From contig JAGKWN010000056.1 of NCBI GenBank assembly GCA_021151805.1, positions 1-26,384 of the forward strand: a DNA stretch of 26,384 nt, in the 5' to 3' direction. Origin of the DNA: Cytophagaceae bacterium (GTDB taxonomy: Bacteria > Bacteroidota > Bacteroidia > Cytophagales > Cytophagaceae). The first letter of the stretch is position 1, and each line of letters opens with the position of its first letter. Shown here in pieces: positions 1 through 7,149 of this stretch. The notes beneath the pieces were generated by a model. The model was not told where the DNA came from. It searched no databases and worked only from the letters and a program-made list of their open reading frames with translations. The position numbers and the translations under genes are program-made.

Positions 1-28
1 ATAATAAACCTTTTTAAAGTAAATTTTT

Positions 29-781
29 ATGAAAACAATGAAATTTTATGTGATTGCTTTATGCTTATTAAGCATAGCCGTAGTGTCTGCATGTAATAAA
101 AAGAAAGATGACCCAGCCCCAGCTACACCTTTCGCTTACTCAACAGATAAACTTCAGAACAGATGGGAGGTTGCCAACAACAGCCGTACTACAGGAACTG
201 CAGGTTCTACATTGATTGCTGTTGAATTTGTGCAGAACGCATATATATTATATTTCCCGGATGATAGCATAGCTACCGGTACATACTCAACTTCCGGTAC
301 AGATGTAATTGTATTGAATGGCTTCGGAAAACTAAAAGTAAACACGTTAACGGAAACAAATTTTGGTTTTGAGCTTGAAGTGGATGGAACAAAAGAAGTC
401 TTTACTTCTGCTAAAGCAGATCAGGCAATTCCAGATTCTGATAACACAACGAAATTATGCAGAACGTGGAAGCTTGTAGAATATACGTTTCTGGGAACGA
501 CAGAAAAACCTGAAAACAGTGAAGTAGTTTTCAATAAATACGGAACGTATTTAACAACAGATACAGAAGGTGGCGTTACGGATGTAGGCTCTAATACATG
601 GATGTGGTCAAATACAGATGAGGATGAATTCTGTTATGGATCTTGGGATGGTGGAAATATCACGGATTGTAATGGTTTAGGAAGTGTTACAATTGTGTTT
701 TCAGATAACGATACCAAAGCAACATTGGTTGAAACAGATGCTACATTTGGTGATACTGTGTACAAATTGGAATTGAAATAA
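29..781 (+). CDS. Lipoprotein with two lipocalin-like units
   Basis: A 250-residue exported lipoprotein. Residues 1-21 are a signal peptide ending in a lipobox (V-S-A-C), so Cys22 would be lipidated and the protein anchored to a membrane. A short Lys/Asp/Pro-rich linker follows. The mature part seems to hold two similar units, one starting near residue 41 (KLQNRWEV) and one near 142 (KLCRTWKLVE). The 'K-L-x-x-x-W-x-(L/V)' opening followed by beta-rich sequence is typical of the lipocalin-like domains common in Bacteroidota lipoproteins. Several Cys (144, 202, 214) lie in the second half. An in-frame ATG at residue 4 is an alternative start. It converges on the small gene at 881-1093 across a strong terminator. 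Function unknown; the fold is an inference from pattern. Confidence 0.8.
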   Translation: MKTMKFYVIALCLLSIAVVSACNKKKDDPAPATPFAYSTDKLQNRWEVANNSRTTGTAGSTLIAVEFVQNAYILYFPDDSIATGTYSTSGTDVIVLNGFGKLKVNTLTETNFGFELEVDGTKEVFTSAKADQAIPDSDNTTKLCRTWKLVEYTFLGTTEKPENSEVVFNKYGTYLTTDTEGGVTDVGSNTWMWSNTDEDEFCYGSWDGGNITDCNGLGSVTIVFSDNDTKATLVETDATFGDTVYKLELK

Positions 782-802
782 TAATCATTTCTGAAGAATC
801 AT

Positions 803-840
803 AAAAGCCTTGTTGCGATAGTTATCGTAACAAGGCTTTT
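803..840. terminator. Bidirectional rho-independent terminator
   Basis: An 18-base stem with one G-T mismatch, running from AAAAGCCTTGTT at 803 to AACAAGGCTTTT ending at 840. The apex is GCGATAGTTATCGT. It is flanked by an A-tract on the left and a T-tract on the right, so it can end transcription from both sides. It sits between the converging genes at 29-781 (plus) and 881-1093 (minus). Confidence 0.85.
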
Positions 841-880
841 TATATAATACCAGATAGAGAAAACTACTCAATACAATTTT

Positions 881-1093
881 TCAGCAGCCTCCCAGTCTCA
901 TACCTGAAAGGGAAGAAACAAGCCAGAAGATCATCAGAGCTGCAGTAACTCCTGCAATCCATATCGAAAGCGGTTTTGCAGATATGACACCCTTTTGCTG
1001 CAGAATGAGATGAGTGAATTTTTGTACCCCAAATGCGACTGCTCCAACAATTACAAGCGGAACGAGCAGGAATAAAAAGATAAGGAACCCCAT
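881..1093 (-). CDS. Small two-helix membrane protein
   Basis: A 70-residue protein with two clear hydrophobic helices, at about residues 2-22 and 42-62. They are joined by a short polar loop (KFTHLILQQKGVISAKPL), and the protein ends SGMRLGGC. I do not recognise a family. Its reality is supported by the two-helix pattern, by filling an otherwise empty gap, and by ending right at the bidirectional terminator at 803-840. The start is the only in-frame ATG that keeps the first helix whole. It may be a single-gene transcript, since its neighbours on both sides read the other way. Confidence 0.6.
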   Translation of the reverse strand: MGFLIFLFLLVPLVIVGAVAFGVQKFTHLILQQKGVISAKPLSIWIAGVTAALMIFWLVSSLSGMRLGGC

Positions 1094-1187
1094 AGCAAAA
1101 TATATAATTTAAATAGATAGAATAGCGCTGTTATTTCAAATATAGAAATTTTTAGAGCATTCGTTACTCCTCTGTGGAATGTGCTTT

Positions 1188-1207
1188 CATACGTATGGTT
1201 ACCATAC
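1188..1207. promoter_or_regulatory. Overlapping palindromes upstream of promoter
   Basis: Two palindromes share bases: CATACGTATG (1188-1197) and GTATGG-TTA-CCATAC (1193-1207). Both are built from CATAC/GTATG half-sites and end five bases before the proposed -33 element at 1212. The position suits binding of a dimeric activator or repressor. There is no regulator gene nearby to pair with it. Confidence 0.3.
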
Positions 1208-1211
1208 AGCA

Positions 1212-1241
1212 TTGTCAAGACTTTATTTTTTAGTATTTTAG
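1212..1241 (+). promoter_or_regulatory. Candidate Bacteroidota promoter for the barrel-CHAT operon
   Basis: TTG at 1212-1214, a 19-base spacer, then TATTTTAG at 1234-1241. The second element matches the Bacteroidota -7 consensus TAnnTTTG at all but one fixed position. Transcription would start near 1248, leaving a leader of about 16 bases before the ATG at 1264. It is the only such pair I see ahead of the three-gene run to 5645. Confidence 0.45.
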
Positions 1242-1263
1242 AGAGGCAATAACAGTAGATTTT

Positions 1264-2199
1264 ATGTGCTTCAAGGTTTTTTCGGTTCTTGTTTTTTTAT
1301 GTTTTGCGCAGGTGGCATATAGTCAGGGCTGCAGCGATGCAGGTTTTTGTACCATGGGAGCCATGCGCCCCAATCAAAACTTCAGCAGTAAGGCCGCAAT
1401 CCGGTTACGTTCTGTTGAAGCACTGCAATATGTAGGATTAACCAAGTTTCACGATGTGATCCTTACATCTCTGCTGGATATCAATGCGAGTATCGGCAAG
1501 CGCGGCTCTTTCCAGATCAAATTACCTTATACGTTTGTCTCTGGCTCGCTGGCCAACACCAATGGCGCAGGAGATATTTCGCTTGCCTATACACATGCGC
1601 TGCTTGTTAAAACCAACTGGCAACTGTCGGGTACGATAGGCATAAAACTTCCTACAAATCATTCAGACAAAACAAGTGCCGACGGCAGACCACTACCCAT
1701 GTATTACCAGACAAGTTTAGGTACCTATGATGTTGTAGCTGGCATTTCTTTCATCACCCGGAACTGGCTGTTTGCAACAGGCTATCAACATGCCTTCAAT
1801 CAAAACGAAAACGAATTCAGATGGTCTGAGTGGAACAGCAGCGCACAGAAGACAGAAGCATTGGAATATCCACCGGCATGGAATTTAAAGCGCGGCTCGG
1901 ATATCATGTTTCGTATAGAACGTAATTTTCGATCAACGAAATGGAATGCCTACCTGGGTTTGTTAACGATCTATAGAATTACCAAAGACGAAATTTCCAA
2001 AGGTACTTCGGATAATCGTATTCTGGTGCCTAATACCATTGGTCCAGCAATAACTGCATTAACAGGTGCAGGCTATCGTTTTTCAACAAGGGTAGCCCTT
2101 AAGGCTATGGTAGGCGTAAAGTTGATCAACCGCGATACCAATCCTGACGGGCTTTCAAGAGAAATGGTATCGACACTCAGTGTTGAAATAAAATTGTAA
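1264..2199 (+). CDS. Outer-membrane beta-barrel protein
   Basis: A 311-residue exported protein. Residues 1-20 form a signal peptide (cleavage likely after AYS or AYSQ). The mature N-terminus carries a Cys pair in GCSDAGFCTMGAM. The rest is a run of alternating hydrophobic/polar strands with aromatic ends ('AGDISLAYTHALL', 'WQLSGTIGIKLP', 'TYDVVAGISFITRNWLFATGYQHAF'), and the chain ends in a strand, SVEIKL. This is the pattern of outer-membrane barrels like the MetA-pathway/transporter-type barrels found across Bacteroidota. The cargo, if any, is not evident. It heads a tight plus-strand run: the TPR-CHAT gene follows after 28 bases, suggesting shared transcription and a shared site at the cell envelope. 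Confidence 0.7.
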   Translation: MCFKVFSVLVFLCFAQVAYSQGCSDAGFCTMGAMRPNQNFSSKAAIRLRSVEALQYVGLTKFHDVILTSLLDINASIGKRGSFQIKLPYTFVSGSLANTNGAGDISLAYTHALLVKTNWQLSGTIGIKLPTNHSDKTSADGRPLPMYYQTSLGTYDVVAGISFITRNWLFATGYQHAFNQNENEFRWSEWNSSAQKTEALEYPPAWNLKRGSDIMFRIERNFRSTKWNAYLGLLTIYRITKDEISKGTSDNRILVPNTIGPAITALTGAGYRFSTRVALKAMVGVKLINRDTNPDGLSREMVSTLSVEIKL

Positions 2200-2227
2200 A
2201 GAAATTTTTATCTGGCAGACTGTTCGT

Positions 2228-4927
2228 ATGAAAAAGTTTTTATTCATAACTATTTTGTTTGTTCTTAATCAAATGCTGTATGCGCAAAAGGCAGGTTTGA
2301 ATAGAAGTAAGGGCGATAGCTTGTTTATGTTGGGCGATTATGTAGCCGCGGCCGATTATTATTCCAAGGAGATCAATGCGAATAATAAAAGTGTAACAGA
2401 TAAATATTTATATAATAAAATTCAGTATGCCTTATGTGAGATCCGACTTAATAATCTGGAAGCCGCGCAGATCATTATTGATGAAGGCTTAGCTGAATCT
2501 AATGAGCAGTTTAAAAATGAAAATACATTGTTTATGAATGCGCTGGCACAGGTCCTTTATCAAAAAGGGCAATTGGAACAAGCAGCTTCAGAAATTGAAA
2601 ACGCCATATATCTGTTAACGAGGGGGCGGTTTTATTCAAAAACTGTTTTAGCAGAATTATATAATACCGAAGGACTTATTAACTGGATACAAGGTAACGA
2701 TGAAAAAGCGCTTGAATATTTCAATCAATCGCTGGAGTTATACAAAAAAGAATATGATGTTGATGCTTCATCCATTGCGGGAGTTTATAATAATATTGGT
2801 CTTGTTTATTCTGGTTTTGATCTGCAACTGTCTTTGTCGTATTATGAGCGGGCGTTAAAAATATATGAAGATATTTATCCGGCAGATCATCCGGCCTTAG
2901 CCATTGCATATAGCAATCTGGGCCAGATCTATAGGAAGGAGAAAATATATAATACTTCGTTGGTGCAATATGAAAAAGCATTGGATATCTGGAATAAGCG
3001 TTATACCGGACCGCATCCAAATAAGGCATTTGTGTATTCCAGCATTGCGCAGGTACTTCAGGAGAAAAAAGAATATCCGTCTGCATTGGAATACGCAGGT
3101 AAAGCATTGATTATCTATCAGCAGGCATATGGTGAAAAACATCCCAATACTGCAGCCTGTTATACACTGATCGGTTCGGTTTATACCGAGCAGCGCGACT
3201 ATACAAAAGCGCTGGACGCATTGCAGCATAGTCTTATTGCTAACAGCGCTATGTTTTCTTCAACCGATTATACAAAGAATCCATCCATGGAAGAATACTT
3301 CGATGGACAATTGTTATTATCAACGCTTACACATAAAGGCATTGTGCTCTCAAAACGCGAAGCTGAACAGACCTTACGCATCAAGGACCTGACACTGGCT
3401 TTATCTACTTACCAATCCTGCGACACTTTATTGAGCCAACTCAGACAAACGCGTACCGGTAAAAATGATAAACTGGCCTTGGGAATTTACAGCAATGATG
3501 TATATGACCGGAGTATTGAACTCTGTTTGCTTCTTGCTGAAAATACATTTAAAAAGGAACAGTATCTAAAACTAGCCTATTATTTTGTTGAAAGGAGCAA
3601 AGCTTCTGTATTGCAGGAATCCATTGCTGATTCAAAGGCCAAAGAGTTTGCAGGAATTCCCAATAAGGAAATTGAAAAAGAAGATACATATAAAACTACA
3701 ATCGCCTATCTGGAACAACGCATTGCCAAAGGCATTACAGACGAAAGTATGATGAAAAGTGTGACGGCAGAGCTTTTCGACCAGAAACGCGGGTATGAAT
3801 ATTTTATCCGTTCACTGGAAAAAAATTACCCGGCCTATTACAACTTAAAATATAATATTCAATCGATAACGGTTGAAGCATTACAGTCAAAATTAAAATC
3901 AACTGATTGTATTCTGGAATATTTTATTTCAGAAAGTACAAATACCATTCGCGTGTTCCGGATTACACAAAAGACATATGATGTATATTCCATTCCCTTG
4001 ACGGATACGTATGGGAAATATATTTCAGGCATGCGTAACTCCATTAAGTTTAATAATAAAGCAGTGTTTATTAAAACATCTTCGGCTTTGTATGAGCAAC
4101 TGATGCCGAAGATTTCAAAGCATACAACGCATCTGATAATTATCCCCGATGGGAAAATGAGCGCGATTCCTTTTGAAGCGCTTTTGGTAAAGAAGCCTGA
4201 AAGCGATTCGGCGAATTATACGCAAATGGAATTTCTGATTAAAAAATATGCAATCAGCTATAATTATGCAGGCTCTTTATATGATCAGAGTTCTTCGGAT
4301 ACTATAATTCAAAAAAGAGTATTGTTGTTTGCCCCTGTCGAATTCAGCGACTCCAGTTATCTGAATCCTCTTCCCGGAACATTAAAAGAGGTACAATCCT
4401 TAAATACGATCTGTAAAAACTATGCACCGGCTGACATGTATACCTATACAAAAGCTTCCAGACGGGTATTGCTAAATGATTCGATCAGTCAGTATTCTAT
4501 TATCCACCTTGCCACGCACGGCGTGGTAGATCAAGAACAGCCGGAACTTTCCTGTATTTATACTTCCGGAACTTCTGAAGAAGATAGCCGTATATATTCC
4601 GGGGATATGTATAACATGCGTTTACATGCCGACCTGGTTGCATTATCTGCCTGCGAAACAGGCCTTGGAAAATATGCAAAAGGCGAAGGAATGATTGGTT
4701 TATCAAGGGCCTTGTTTTATGCAGGTGCCGATAATATCATGGTTTCTTTATGGACAGTCTCGGATCAGTCTGCCCAGCTTTTTATGCAGTATTTCTATAC
4801 AGATTTTCAACCAGATCAGTTGCAGACTTTTGCTTTTGCTTCGCGCGAAGCAAAATTAAAATTGCTGCAGAGCGCAGAATATAATACTCCCTACCATTGG
4901 GCAGCCTTTATATTAATCGGAAAATAA
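2228..4927 (+). CDS. Secreted TPR-CHAT (caspase-like) protein
   Basis: An 899-residue protein in three parts. Residues 1-20 are a signal peptide (…LYAQ). Residues about 25-430 are tetratricopeptide repeats; those at about 187-340 are 42-residue kinesin-light-chain-type repeats (Y-N-N-I-G-L-V-Y…A-L-x-I-Y…H-P). A helical linker leads to a CHAT domain (caspase HetF-associated with TPRs) at about 555-899. The His-Cys dyad is visible: H764 in LATHG and C809 in ALSACETGLG. The latter is followed by the family's GEGMIGLSRALFYAGA stretch. Both catalytic residues are present, so peptidase activity is likely. CHAT proteins of bacterial defence are cytoplasmic, but this one has an export signal and would act in the periplasm or on the surface. 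The gene at 4929 begins one base after its stop, implying translational coupling. Confidence 0.9.
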   Translation: MKKFLFITILFVLNQMLYAQKAGLNRSKGDSLFMLGDYVAAADYYSKEINANNKSVTDKYLYNKIQYALCEIRLNNLEAAQIIIDEGLAESNEQFKNENTLFMNALAQVLYQKGQLEQAASEIENAIYLLTRGRFYSKTVLAELYNTEGLINWIQGNDEKALEYFNQSLELYKKEYDVDASSIAGVYNNIGLVYSGFDLQLSLSYYERALKIYEDIYPADHPALAIAYSNLGQIYRKEKIYNTSLVQYEKALDIWNKRYTGPHPNKAFVYSSIAQVLQEKKEYPSALEYAGKALIIYQQAYGEKHPNTAACYTLIGSVYTEQRDYTKALDALQHSLIANSAMFSSTDYTKNPSMEEYFDGQLLLSTLTHKGIVLSKREAEQTLRIKDLTLALSTYQSCDTLLSQLRQTRTGKNDKLALGIYSNDVYDRSIELCLLLAENTFKKEQYLKLAYYFVERSKASVLQESIADSKAKEFAGIPNKEIEKEDTYKTTIAYLEQRIAKGITDESMMKSVTAELFDQKRGYEYFIRSLEKNYPAYYNLKYNIQSITVEALQSKLKSTDCILEYFISESTNTIRVFRITQKTYDVYSIPLTDTYGKYISGMRNSIKFNNKAVFIKTSSALYEQLMPKISKHTTHLIIIPDGKMSAIPFEALLVKKPESDSANYTQMEFLIKKYAISYNYAGSLYDQSSSDTIIQKRVLLFAPVEFSDSSYLNPLPGTLKEVQSLNTICKNYAPADMYTYTKASRRVLLNDSISQYSIIHLATHGVVDQEQPELSCIYTSGTSEEDSRIYSGDMYNMRLHADLVALSACETGLGKYAKGEGMIGLSRALFYAGADNIMVSLWTVSDQSAQLFMQYFYTDFQPDQLQTFAFASREAKLKLLQSAEYNTPYHWAAFILIGK

Positions 4928-4928
4928 A

Positions 4929-5645
4929 ATGATCAACGCTGTTGGCAAAAAGCCATCTAACATCTGTTCTCAAATCATCCTTCTAACCATATTGGTATTT
5001 TTCTTTTCTAATGTGTCAGCCCAAACGGCAGCTGGGTGGAGGCATAAGCAGGAATTATATAGTCTGTTTCAAAATCCTGGAGATAGTATTTATATTCAGG
5101 ATCGCGGTGCTCTGCAGGAGTTGTTTGGAAGTACCTGCACAAAAACAGATGTGCGGTATTACTCATCTACCAAAGCTTCTGAGCTGATCCAGATTTCAAT
5201 TAAAGCAAAAACATTTGTGCCTTCTCTACATGAAGTACAGCTGACGGATACGCTGTATTCCATGCAACATGGGAAGAAAAAAGCAGATAGTATTATATGC
5301 AAAAATAGAATAGACGGAACTCGCGCATATGGGATAGCCGGATCAGTACCCAAAGAAGAAGTTAGTTCTTTTATTATTTTGAGAGGAAATACCAAGCTGC
5401 AGATTCCGAAGAGTGCTTACGCAGATCTGTACAATGTTCATTTGTGTGAAAACAATAAAGCACCTGAAGCTTATATTACTACTGATAATAAACACCTCTA
5501 TATTTACATGCACGGGGGGGAAGGGAAAGCAGCCTATGCGGTGAAATTTGTCTTTGATCAAAAAGGTTTTGTAACCCGGATTTTAAATACACATCCCTGT
5601 CTGAAAGACTTTGATTTCATTGATGGTTTTGGGGAATGCGAGTAA
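4929..5645 (+). CDS. Exported protein of unknown function, coupled to TPR-CHAT
   Basis: A 238-residue protein with a long N-terminal region, a hydrophobic helix at about 16-31 and a likely signal-peptidase site at VSA-Q. The mature part has five Cys (70, 124, 173, 224, 237) and no family I recognise. Its start lies one base after the stop of the CHAT gene, so the two are almost certainly co-translated. It may be the partner or substrate of the CHAT peptidase, but that is inference from position alone. A run of seven G at 5514-5520 lies within codons for HGGEGK near the 3' end. Confidence 0.65.
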   Translation: MINAVGKKPSNICSQIILLTILVFFFSNVSAQTAAGWRHKQELYSLFQNPGDSIYIQDRGALQELFGSTCTKTDVRYYSSTKASELIQISIKAKTFVPSLHEVQLTDTLYSMQHGKKKADSIICKNRIDGTRAYGIAGSVPKEEVSSFIILRGNTKLQIPKSAYADLYNVHLCENNKAPEAYITTDNKHLYIYMHGGEGKAAYAVKFVFDQKGFVTRILNTHPCLKDFDFIDGFGECE

Positions 5646-5716
5646 TACGTATTTTATTGTATTTCACAGACAGCTAAAAATAACTAGTTTTACAATGCCT
5701 TTAATGCATTACTATT

Positions 5717-6043
5717 ATGAACTGGATTATACTTATTGTTGCGGGATTGTTTGAGGTGATCTTTGCTTTTTGCCTGGGCAAGGCAAAAGAGACTACAGGC
5801 AACACTTCGTATTTATGGCTACTGGCTTTTGCCGTAACATCCACAATCAGTATGTATTTATTATACCGTGCAATCCAGACATTGCCGATTGGTACGTCTT
5901 ATGCAGTATGGACAGGTATTGGTGCGGTAGGAACAGTGCTGGTAGGGATTCTGGTATTTAAAGAGCCAGCAGAATTCTGGCGTTTGTTTTTCCTTACAAC
6001 GTTGATCGCTTCTATTGTTGGATTGAAGTTTGTAGCGCATTAA
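5717..6043 (+). CDS. gdx: SMR-family exporter, Gdx/SugE type
   Basis: A 108-residue four-helix protein of the small multidrug resistance family. It works as a dual-topology dimer that trades protons for cations. It matches the Gdx (formerly SugE, guanidinium export) subgroup: MNWIILIVAGLFEV at the start, then LPIGTSYAVWTGIGAVG and a C-terminal GLKFVAH. The essential Glu13 is present. S45, Y62 and W65 align with the S42, Y59 and W62 of the E. coli protein, after a 3-residue insertion in the first loop. The family's Trp16 is Phe here. No guanidine riboswitch fits in the 71-base leader. It is followed at once by a strong terminator. Substrate by family: guanidinium or small quaternary cations. 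Confidence 0.88.
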   Translation: MNWIILIVAGLFEVIFAFCLGKAKETTGNTSYLWLLAFAVTSTISMYLLYRAIQTLPIGTSYAVWTGIGAVGTVLVGILVFKEPAEFWRLFFLTTLIASIVGLKFVAH

Positions 6044-6056
6044 AATATAAAACGCA

Positions 6057-6100
6057 TCAAATAAAAAAAGGAGCAGAATTCTGCTCCTTTTTTTATTTGA
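6057..6100. terminator. Perfect 44-bp palindromic bidirectional terminator
   Basis: A perfect inverted repeat centred on GAATTC (6076-6081). The GGAGCAGAATTCTGCTCC core has seven A on the left and seven T on the right, and pairing continues to TCAAAT/ATTTGA at the ends. It separates the converging gdx gene (plus) and the secreted-protein gene at 6114 (minus) and can stop both. Confidence 0.9.
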
Positions 6101-6113
6101 ACTCAGGAAAGTT

Positions 6114-6509
6114 TTATTTTACCTTTTTAAACAGATATCGGGTAATAAATATTCCGGTTGAATTGTTGTCTGTACCTGAATATACGCCTGAAGTCACTTG
6201 CTCAAGTGTCCATCCGTTATTCACCAGCTGGGATATTTTATCCGTGGTAGCTTTGTCATTGGCGCGGACATTTGCAAAATTAATACCGCTTATTGAAAAG
6301 AAGTTTTTCATTTCTGATTCCTCCAATGTACCGGTAGGAGAGGTGGAAATCATGCGTGAACGGCCTGCACCAGCCGGTACAACGGATTCTATAGTTGTTA
6401 CTTGTTGAAAGTCGTATTCAATATTCGTTTTGTTGGTGAATGAGGACAACAAAATACCAGTTAAAAGAGCACACAGCAGACTTAATACTAAAATTGATTT
6501 GTTCTTCAT
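6114..6509 (-). CDS. Small secreted protein of unknown function
   Basis: A 131-residue protein with a signal peptide or N-terminal anchor at about residues 5-24. The mature part is alpha/beta: EYDFQQVTTIES strand, a Pro/Gly/Arg-rich loop, a central F-x-N-V-R-A-N-D-K…KISQLVNNGWTLEQV stretch, and a C-terminal strand (ITRYLFKK). The 'L-x-N-x-G-W-x-L-x-x-V…Y-x-F-x-x' ending recalls the DUF4177 family, but I am not sure of that. The next minus-strand gene upstream (6534-6992) ends only 24 bases away, so the two are probably one operon, closed by the palindrome at 6057-6100. Confidence 0.65.
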   Translation of the reverse strand: MKNKSILVLSLLCALLTGILLSSFTNKTNIEYDFQQVTTIESVVPAGAGRSRMISTSPTGTLEESEMKNFFSISGINFANVRANDKATTDKISQLVNNGWTLEQVTSGVYSGTDNNSTGIFITRYLFKKVK

Positions 6510-6533
6510 AATCAGGATTGTTTTAATTAATAA

Positions 6534-6992
6534 TTAGTTCGGTTGGTTGAGTCCATAATACAAGGTTCTGAAAAAGGTAGCCCGCATGGACACGTATTTC
6601 ATTTTATCTATCAGTAAATATTCCCCGGCTGTATTGGCGAATTTCCCCGGCATGGCGACGTTAATATATTGAACATGTTTTCTTCGTTTCCCCGAAACGA
6701 TAATTTTACCGGATCTGTCTGTAACATAATTCTGTTCGATCATTTTTACTCTATTGGCTGAGCGCTCCATACGTATAAAGGTATAGTAACGGTAGGTGGC
6801 ATTGTCATATAAAAGAATTTGGACATCCTGATCGAGATATATCTTTTTAGAAATGACGGTGTCTTTTGTCAGCTCTTTACCACAATCGTTTATGGCAATA
6901 TTTTTTATTTCAAGCGTGAACTCATTAACGTTTTGGGCGTATGTAAGGCCCATGTTGCATAGCATGCAAAGAAAGAAAAGCACTGGTTTCAT
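6534..6992 (-). CDS. Secreted protein of unknown function
   Basis: A 152-residue protein with a typical signal peptide (1-19, ending TYA-Q). The mature chain is beta-rich at first (FTLEIKNIAIND, KIYLDQDVQILLYDNATYRYYTFIRM). A basic stretch follows (SGKRRKHVQYINVAMPGKF) and then an amphipathic C-terminus. I see no family motif. It leads a probable two-gene operon with 6114-6509 and starts 157 bases from the end of the receptor-channel gene. A functional link with that gene is possible but unsupported. Confidence 0.65.
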   Translation of the reverse strand: MKPVLFFLCMLCNMGLTYAQNVNEFTLEIKNIAINDCGKELTKDTVISKKIYLDQDVQILLYDNATYRYYTFIRMERSANRVKMIEQNYVTDRSGKIIVSGKRRKHVQYINVAMPGKFANTAGEYLLIDKMKYVSMRATFFRTLYYGLNQPN

Positions 6993-7102
6993 AATGGTCT
7001 ATTATGTTGACAGGTTAAAATAAAATATTCAATGAACACATTTGGTCTATTGCTTTGGTAAATCTATAATATATTCGTAAAACTATTCTTCAATTACTGT
7101 GC

Positions 7103-7123
7103 CTGTTTTTCAAAAAAAAACAG
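7103..7123 (-). terminator. Weak AT-rich hairpin after the channel gene
   Basis: CTGTTTTT / AAAAACAG with a 5-base loop, 27 bases past the stop of the gene at 7150-9276. Read on the minus strand, the stem has only two G-C pairs and no following T-tract. It is a poor terminator, listed because it is the only structure in the 157-base gap. Confidence 0.25.
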
Positions 7124-7149
7124 ATTGTTTTGTGTTTTAACTATATAAC

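Noticed and set aside
2228..4927. CHAT protein as part of a gasdermin or CRISPR-linked (craspase) defence system
   Set aside because: It has a signal peptide, there is no gasdermin-like or Cas gene nearby, and its neighbours are envelope proteins.
5646..5716. Guanidine riboswitch before the gdx gene
   Set aside because: The 71-base gap is too short and AT-rich, with none of the conserved riboswitch stems visible.
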